A stretch of 64,000 nucleotides of DNA from CAYRNY01 sp964425755 (lineage in GTDB: Bacteria > Chloroflexota > Anaerolineae > Aggregatilineales > Aggregatilineaceae). This document shows, one piece after another, positions 59,577 through 64,000 of this stretch. Where the stretch lies: positions 163,809-227,808 of the forward strand of contig CAYRNY010000005.1 in assembly GCA_964425755.1 (NCBI GenBank), in the 5' to 3' direction. A program made the translations under genes and the position numbers. The notes under the pieces were generated by a model, which saw nothing but the letters and a program-made list of their open reading frames with translations, did not search any database and was not told the origin of the DNA. Each line of letters begins with the position of its first letter. The first letter of the stretch is position 1.

Positions 59577-60521
59577 ATGACGAAAGGGGCGCAAGACGCC
59601 ATGCTGGACCCACTTTGCGCGGACTTTTCCCGCGACAGGGGCGAACAGCTTTTCGGAACCGTCAAACCGACCGCGACCTGGCTGCTGCTGGAATATGACG
59701 GGCGCTGGGAGCCGGACGCATTCCAGGCCAGTGCTGTGCCGGACGCGGTCAAAGCGCACTTGCTGGCCCTGGTGGAAGCCGATCCGAAAACGCGGATTCA
59801 GGTGATCCGGCAGAAGCCGCGCCTTGCGCCGGAAGGGTTCGTGTTTTACGTGGCGCTGCCGCGCGAAACCGGCTCGGCGCTGTACCGGTTTCGGCTGGCG
59901 CAGTACGAGGACCTGCTGGCGCTGGACATCCCGGCGATCTGTGCGCAAGACGCGCGCTATGACGCGCAGCGTGTGGCAGAGCCGCTGTTCCTGGTCTGCA
60001 CGCACGGGCGACGCGACAGGTGCTGCGCGCGTTACGGCGTCCCGGTGTACCAGTGCATGGCGGCGCGCGGCGGCGCGGCGGTGTGGCAGACCTCGCACGT
60101 GGGCGGGCACCGCTTCGCGGCGAACGTCGTGTGCCTGCCGGAGGGGATCGTCTACGGGCGGGTTGGCCCGGACCGCGCCCCCACGCTGGTCGATGCCTAC
60201 CGCGCGGGGCATATCGCGCCGGACCTGCTGCGCGGGCGGGCGGCGTATCCCCGACGTGTGCAGGCTGCCGAGGCGCTGCTGCGCCTGGAAACGGCACTCA
60301 CCGAACGCGACACGCTGCGATACCTGCCGGGCAGTGCGGAAGATGTGCTTGCCGTGCGGTTCGCGTCGCGCGTCGATGGCGCGGTCCACACGCTGCACCT
60401 GGCGGAAGCGCCGCCGCAGCACGTACTCACAAGCTGCGGCGACGCGTCGTTGACAGTTCAACGCCAGTATTCCCTGGTGCGGCACACCGTTGAGGCGCGC
60501 GACAACGTGGATCTCCCGTAA
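59577..60521 (+). CDS. Sucrase/ferredoxin-like family protein
   Basis: The 314-residue product has the PF06999-type marks: an N-terminal DPLCADFSRDRGEQLFGT with LLLEYDGRW, the Fe-S ligand region VCTHGRRDRCCARYG, SHVGGHRFAANVVCLPEG, and VLTSCGDASLTV near the end. Relatives bind a 2Fe-2S cluster in a thioredoxin-like fold; the reaction is unknown. ATG 59577 is preferred because the family begins here, though an in-frame GTG at 59571 is possible and the ribosome-binding site is not clear. It is divergent from rnhA and convergent with the CAP-LysM gene. Confidence 0.85.
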   Translation: MTKGAQDAMLDPLCADFSRDRGEQLFGTVKPTATWLLLEYDGRWEPDAFQASAVPDAVKAHLLALVEADPKTRIQVIRQKPRLAPEGFVFYVALPRETGSALYRFRLAQYEDLLALDIPAICAQDARYDAQRVAEPLFLVCTHGRRDRCCARYGVPVYQCMAARGGAAVWQTSHVGGHRFAANVVCLPEGIVYGRVGPDRAPTLVDAYRAGHIAPDLLRGRAAYPRRVQAAEALLRLETALTERDTLRYLPGSAEDVLAVRFASRVDGAVHTLHLAEAPPQHVLTSCGDASLTVQRQYSLVRHTVEARDNVDLP

Positions 60522-60534
60522 TGGCGCGCGACCG

Positions 60535-61497
60535 TCACGGCGCGGGCGTCGGTGTGGGCGTGGGGGTCGCGGTCTGTGGCGGCGGGACGATCAGCACGTC
60601 CCCCGGCTGCAAGATCGCCGGACGCTGGAGACCGTTGGCTTCGAGCAGTTGGTCGAGCGTGATCCCGTGAAGCGCGGCGACGGTCCAGGCGCTTTCACCT
60701 TCCTGCACGGTATAGGTGGTTGGTTCCCGGGGCGGCGGGGTGGCGTTTGGCCCCAGCTTGACGATGATCTTGTCGCCGGGATACAGGTAGACCGGGCGCT
60801 GCAAGTAATTGACGGACAGCATCTCTTCGAGGTCCACGTCATACACGGCGGCGATGGCCCACGCGGTCTGACCTTCGCCCACCGTGTGCCAGATCGTGCC
60901 TTCGGCGTCAGGCTCGTTTTTCACGATCGGCTCAACGTAGTACGGTGTGGGCGTCGGCGGCCCAGGCGTGGGCGGCGGCCCGGCGTCGGGATCGGGCGTT
61001 GGGGTAGGCGGCGGGCTGGGCCGGGCGATCAGCAGCACGTAGATATCACCGCGTCCGCTCGTTGTATGCCCCACGCCGATATGCTCGTAGTTGGCAGCGG
61101 TGAGCGTCTGTTTATGGATTGGGCTGGCATCCCACCACGAGATGGCCTCGGCGGGTGACATGTTCCCGCCACCGACCCAGTTTTCGAGCACCCACGAGCC
61201 GTAGGTGGGGTATCCGGCGGCTTTGGCGCGGTCGGCGGGGCGCGATCCATTCGCGCCGGTGTGCCCGTAGTTGCCAGTGCTGACCATCCACTCGACGTGA
61301 CTTTGCGCGGCGGCCATCAACGCGGGGTGCGTCGCCAGCGCGGGCAGCCCGAACCCGGCGCGGTATGCGTTGACCTGGGCGATTACTTCCTGCGCGCGGC
61401 TGCCCTGCGCGGTGGTGCGCTGCGGCGCGCGCGGGACGTGTAAGGCCACCAGCGCGATCAATGCTGCCAGCAACGTCCGTATCACTCGACCTGTCAT
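60535..61497 (-). CDS. Exported CAP-domain protein with two LysM modules
   Basis: The 320-residue product has a signal peptide (MTGRVIRTLLAALIALVAL). A CAP/SCP domain follows at about 35-160 (VIAQVNAYRAGFGLPALATH, QSHVEWMVSTGNYGHTGANG, AISWWDASPIHKQTLTAANY), then a Pro/Thr linker and two LysM domains (EGQTAWAIAAVYDVDLEEML and EGESAWTVAALHGITLDQLL). It likely sits on the cell wall; the function of bacterial CAP proteins is mostly unknown. It follows the beta-lactamase-like gene by 23 bases, so they share an operon. Confidence 0.9.
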   Translation of the reverse strand: MTGRVIRTLLAALIALVALHVPRAPQRTTAQGSRAQEVIAQVNAYRAGFGLPALATHPALMAAAQSHVEWMVSTGNYGHTGANGSRPADRAKAAGYPTYGSWVLENWVGGGNMSPAEAISWWDASPIHKQTLTAANYEHIGVGHTTSGRGDIYVLLIARPSPPPTPTPDPDAGPPPTPGPPTPTPYYVEPIVKNEPDAEGTIWHTVGEGQTAWAIAAVYDVDLEEMLSVNYLQRPVYLYPGDKIIVKLGPNATPPPREPTTYTVQEGESAWTVAALHGITLDQLLEANGLQRPAILQPGDVLIVPPPQTATPTPTPTPAP

Positions 61498-61520
61498 AAT
61501 CTGTAGCTCCTCGTCCTGCG

Positions 61521-63236
61521 CTAGTTCAATCCCCAGTTGTCGAACGGGCGGCAGTGCCCTGCGCCGCCGTAACAGGCATCGGGCAGGGGATCACCGTTTT
61601 CATCGACGCGATTTTCATCGATATCGTCCAGGTTGACCAGGGCCGGATCGCTGACCGTGACGCAGTCGATCGCGCCGAAGGGGTTGATCGGGTCACGACG
61701 CTGCAACAGGGGCTGGTCGGGATTGAAATAGTTCCACGTCAGGCGGCTGATCTCCTCGATCAACTCCCAGCTTGCGAGCGTGGGCAGGCCGTTACCGTCC
61801 AGGTCGCGCTCCCAGGTGAAGATCGAGATCACATAGTCGCCGCCCGGCGAGAAGACGATCCCGGCGTCGGCGCTGGTTTCCAGCCCCCAGCCGTTCTTGT
61901 GCGCGAAGGTCGTGCCTTCCGGCAGCCCCAGTTCGATCAGGCGGTCGATGCGGTTGCCGTTCATGAGTTCGATCATCTGGCGGCATTCATTCTGCGTGAT
62001 GTCGTTGGGATAGACCGCGCGCAGCCCGCTGTCGTAGTTGGCGCAGTCGTAGATCTGCGTCAGCAAGCGGCCTATGTCCTCGGCGGTGGTCTGCGCGTAG
62101 GGGTCGGGGTTGGTCTTGTCGGGCATATTGCCGGGCGTCTCCGGGCGGCAAACCTGCGCCTCAAACTGGTATTCGCGGTCCACCACGTACAGCGGCGCGC
62201 TGATGTAGGTGTGCTCAGCGCCGAGTTCCTGTGCCGTGCACGAGACCTGCCGCAGCCCATCGCGCAGCGCGTCGAAACTTTCGCCCTCGCCGGCGTACTG
62301 CATGATGAAGTTGGACGCCGAGTTGTTGCTGCACAGGATCGACTCGGTCAACAGGTAGGCGATATCCGTGCCAGAGGGGACCAGCAATTCCTTGCGGAAC
62401 AAATTGATCATGATCGGGATTTTGATCACGCTGCGCGCGCTGTGCGGCACGTCGGAGAGAATCCTGACTTTCTCGCCGGTTTCCAGGTCCATGATGTAAA
62501 CCGAGACGAGCGTGTCTTCACCGTTGTATTCGAAGTCCATCTCCGCCATCAATGCAAAGATCGCGTCACGCAGGGTCTGCATATCTTGTTGTTGCGCACC
62601 GGCTGCCACCGTCGGCAGGTTCACGCGTCGCGCCGAGGGTTCGGGGTTGAACAGCGCCTGCTCGATCAATGGCAGCGCCGCGTCGATGTCAAGCTGCGTG
62701 CCAGCCAGCCCGGTGTTGAACGTCAGCGTGTTGAGGTCGATATTTGCGCTGCCGGGATGGGTATCGTAACGCGCGGCGATGTCTTCCAGGTACTCGCGCA
62801 GCAAGCTTCGGTCGTAGGTGGCATCCAGCGGCACGCTCACCGCCGCGACCGGGCGGCGACCCAGGAAGTTCCAGAAACCGGCCCAGAAATTCTTCTCCTG
62901 CGTGCTTTGGGCGCGCGCCTCGGCAAGCATCGCCTCGCTGTTGGTGCGGAAGCCGACCTCGTTCGGCGCAAGCAGGATCAGGTTGCTGCCGTAATAAAGC
63001 TGTACCGGTTGATCGACGTAGATCGATTCCCAGCGGGCCTGGGCATCGACTTCCGACAGCCCGCCGACCGCGATCCCTGCGACGGTGAGATCGGTAGGCA
63101 GGTTATCGCGCTGGTCACTGTAGTCGATCACCTCGAACATCACGAGCAGGATCGCGCCGAGCAGCAGCAGCGTCGAGACGATTTCCAGCACCGGAAACTG
63201 CATGCGTTGGCGCTCGCCTAACCGTCCGTAGTCCAT
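61521..63236 (-). CDS. Membrane-anchored beta-lactamase-fold serine hydrolase
   Basis: The 571-residue product has one N-terminal membrane helix (FPVLEIVSTLLLLGAILLVM), a PG-binding-4/VanW-like region (about 48-210), and a class A beta-lactamase-like domain (about 220-520). Its catalytic S269-V-I-K272 tetrad is in SARSVIKIPIMINLF; the SDN-equivalent stretch is SNNSASN; KTG reads HKNGW. The C-terminal part has extra Asp-rich sequence. It is possibly a peptidoglycan-linked amidase or peptidase rather than a drug-resistance enzyme. GGGAGGTGAG precedes ATG 63236, which overlaps the NUDIX gene by 19 bases. Confidence 0.85.
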   Translation of the reverse strand: MDYGRLGERQRMQFPVLEIVSTLLLLGAILLVMFEVIDYSDQRDNLPTDLTVAGIAVGGLSEVDAQARWESIYVDQPVQLYYGSNLILLAPNEVGFRTNSEAMLAEARAQSTQEKNFWAGFWNFLGRRPVAAVSVPLDATYDRSLLREYLEDIAARYDTHPGSANIDLNTLTFNTGLAGTQLDIDAALPLIEQALFNPEPSARRVNLPTVAAGAQQQDMQTLRDAIFALMAEMDFEYNGEDTLVSVYIMDLETGEKVRILSDVPHSARSVIKIPIMINLFRKELLVPSGTDIAYLLTESILCSNNSASNFIMQYAGEGESFDALRDGLRQVSCTAQELGAEHTYISAPLYVVDREYQFEAQVCRPETPGNMPDKTNPDPYAQTTAEDIGRLLTQIYDCANYDSGLRAVYPNDITQNECRQMIELMNGNRIDRLIELGLPEGTTFAHKNGWGLETSADAGIVFSPGGDYVISIFTWERDLDGNGLPTLASWELIEEISRLTWNYFNPDQPLLQRRDPINPFGAIDCVTVSDPALVNLDDIDENRVDENGDPLPDACYGGAGHCRPFDNWGLN

Positions 63237-63790
63237 ATCTCACCTCCCGGTTGACCTGTGGCCCCGTTGGTGTTTGCGGCAATGCTGCGTGCTGCCGCGA
63301 TCGCGCGGCGTTGGGCCTCCAGCAGTGGCGGGAGCGCGTCCAGCGCCGCCCACTGGTAATTCAGCAGTTCGCTGCTCAAGCGGATCGCCTGTGAAGCGCC
63401 GTCCAGCGTGCATAGATAGGTGATGTCCATCTGGCCCGGCATGGCGGGCACGCGCTCGACCTGCACCGGCAGCACGGGCCGCACGCGCAGCCCGGTTTCC
63501 TCGCGAAATTCGCGGATGACTGTCTGGGCCGGGTCTTCGCCGCGATCGAGCCAGCCGCCCGGCAGTCCCCAGGGATACACCGGGTGAAAGACATGCTCGA
63601 CCAGCAGCACGCGTTCGCGTCGCTCGTCCAGCAGCACGCCGACCACGCCCAGCGAATAACGCGGCACGTTCAGGCGATAGACGCGCTGGCCGAGCGCGCC
63701 GATCCAGGGGTAGCGGCGCATCAAACCGGCCACGCGGTGCAGCCAGCGGGATCGTCCGGGTCGCGACTGTGGCGTACCGTCAATATGCAT
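63218..63790 (-). CDS. NUDIX hydrolase
   Basis: The 190-residue product contains a complete Nudix box: G-x5-E-x7-R-E-x-x-E-E-x-G-L within GGWLDRGEDPAQTVIREF and its continuation REETGL. The region before it (WGLPGGW) fits. The fold hydrolyses nucleoside diphosphates linked to another moiety; the substrate is unknown. A basic N-terminal extension (SRPGRSRWLHRVAGLMRRYP) precedes the domain. GGAG lies before ATG 63790. It is the first gene of a minus-strand unit with the beta-lactamase-like and CAP-LysM genes. Confidence 0.93.
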   Translation of the reverse strand: MHIDGTPQSRPGRSRWLHRVAGLMRRYPWIGALGQRVYRLNVPRYSLGVVGVLLDERRERVLLVEHVFHPVYPWGLPGGWLDRGEDPAQTVIREFREETGLRVRPVLPVQVERVPAMPGQMDITYLCTLDGASQAIRLSSELLNYQWAALDALPPLLEAQRRAIAAARSIAANTNGATGQPGGEIWTTDG

Positions 63791-63904
63791 GGCAGGACAC
63801 GCTCCTGTTGTTGGCCGTAACGCAAAAGAGGCCAGCATACACAGGCTATCTGTGCGGTGTGGCCCCCCGGCAACGTCAAACTCTGGTATTACCAATCGCG
63901 GAGA

Positions 63905-63910
63905 ATTATA
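63905..63910 (-). promoter_or_regulatory. -10 box upstream of the NUDIX gene
   Basis: A perfect TATAAT on the minus strand with a weak -35 (TGGCCG, 17 bases away). The leader would be about 110 bases. Confidence 0.4.
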
Positions 63911-64000
63911 GCGCCTGGTGCGTCGATCGGCCAGTTCCAGGATGAGTAAATGACTGAAGTTATGCAGTTTTGAATGAAAGACGCTCTAGGGCTACGATAG

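Overview
The window looks like chromosomal DNA of a high-GC bacterium of the phylum Chloroflexota, most likely the Anaerolineae side. This is an inference from gene content, not a database result. The pointers are a NuoC-NuoD fusion in a short iscX-nuoB-nuoCD-nuoI cluster; many exported or lipid-anchored proteins with Thr/Pro (TPTPTP-like) linkers; LysM, SH3b and CAP domain surface proteins; an RRM protein with a PHAX-like C-terminus; and an EF-P with arginine at the tip loop. There is no rRNA, CRISPR array, prophage or insertion sequence. Two tRNA genes (His-GTG, Leu-TAG) are present. Coding density is high, with short same-strand runs and hairpin terminators at many ends.

Layout. 0-6.3 kb: the tail of a gene, a DUF1385 membrane protein, an exported FN3/discoidin-like protein, a coupled C39-like peptidase and methyltransferase pair, and a protein with two tandem periplasmic-binding modules. 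6.4-13.8 kb: a tiny acidic protein, a DnaQ-DinG exonuclease-helicase, a TIR protein with a GUN4-like tail, EF-P, a cysteine-rich protein overlapping a HAD-DinB fusion, and a duplicated lipoprotein. 13.9-18.9 kb: the minus-strand complex I fragment. 18.9-19.66 kb: a long non-coding stretch rich in hairpins. 19.7-25.1 kb: a plus-strand series of small membrane proteins, the RRM-PHAX protein, a ChbG-like deacetylase, a degenerate 2H-fold protein and two SLATT/DUF4231 two-helix membrane proteins. 25.1-32.3 kb: an MltG-like transglycosylase, a pseudo-receiver/PAS protein, a SufR-like regulator, RNase J and an SRPBCC protein.

32.3-40.4 kb: tRNA-His, Fmt, a nitroreductase, a large protein with a nucleoside-phosphorylase-like C-terminus, a tail-anchored TIR protein, an M2/M3-type metallopeptidase, a histidine kinase with a pseudo-receiver, and tRNA-Leu. 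40.5-46.1 kb: the protein quality-control block tig-clpP-clpX followed by a propeller/SH3b lipoprotein. 46.1-51 kb: an AT-rich non-coding patch, an MBL-fold protein lacking two metal histidines, a class V aminotransferase overlapping an AAA ATPase, and a lower-GC DUF4256 gene that looks acquired. 51-64 kb: NAD(P)HX repair enzyme, Mrp, a GNAT acetyltransferase, an unknown protein, a family 2 glycosyltransferase, a CDF transporter with three C-terminal domains, a double RNase H protein, a sucrase/ferredoxin-like protein, and a surface/cell-wall run (NUDIX, beta-lactamase-fold protein, CAP-LysM protein).

The most unusual content is the RRM-PHAX protein, the 2H-like plus double-SLATT gene run, the TIR/GUN4-like protein, and the structured non-coding region near 19.1-19.4 kb. 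All starts below were chosen by ribosome-binding site and family alignment and are predictions.
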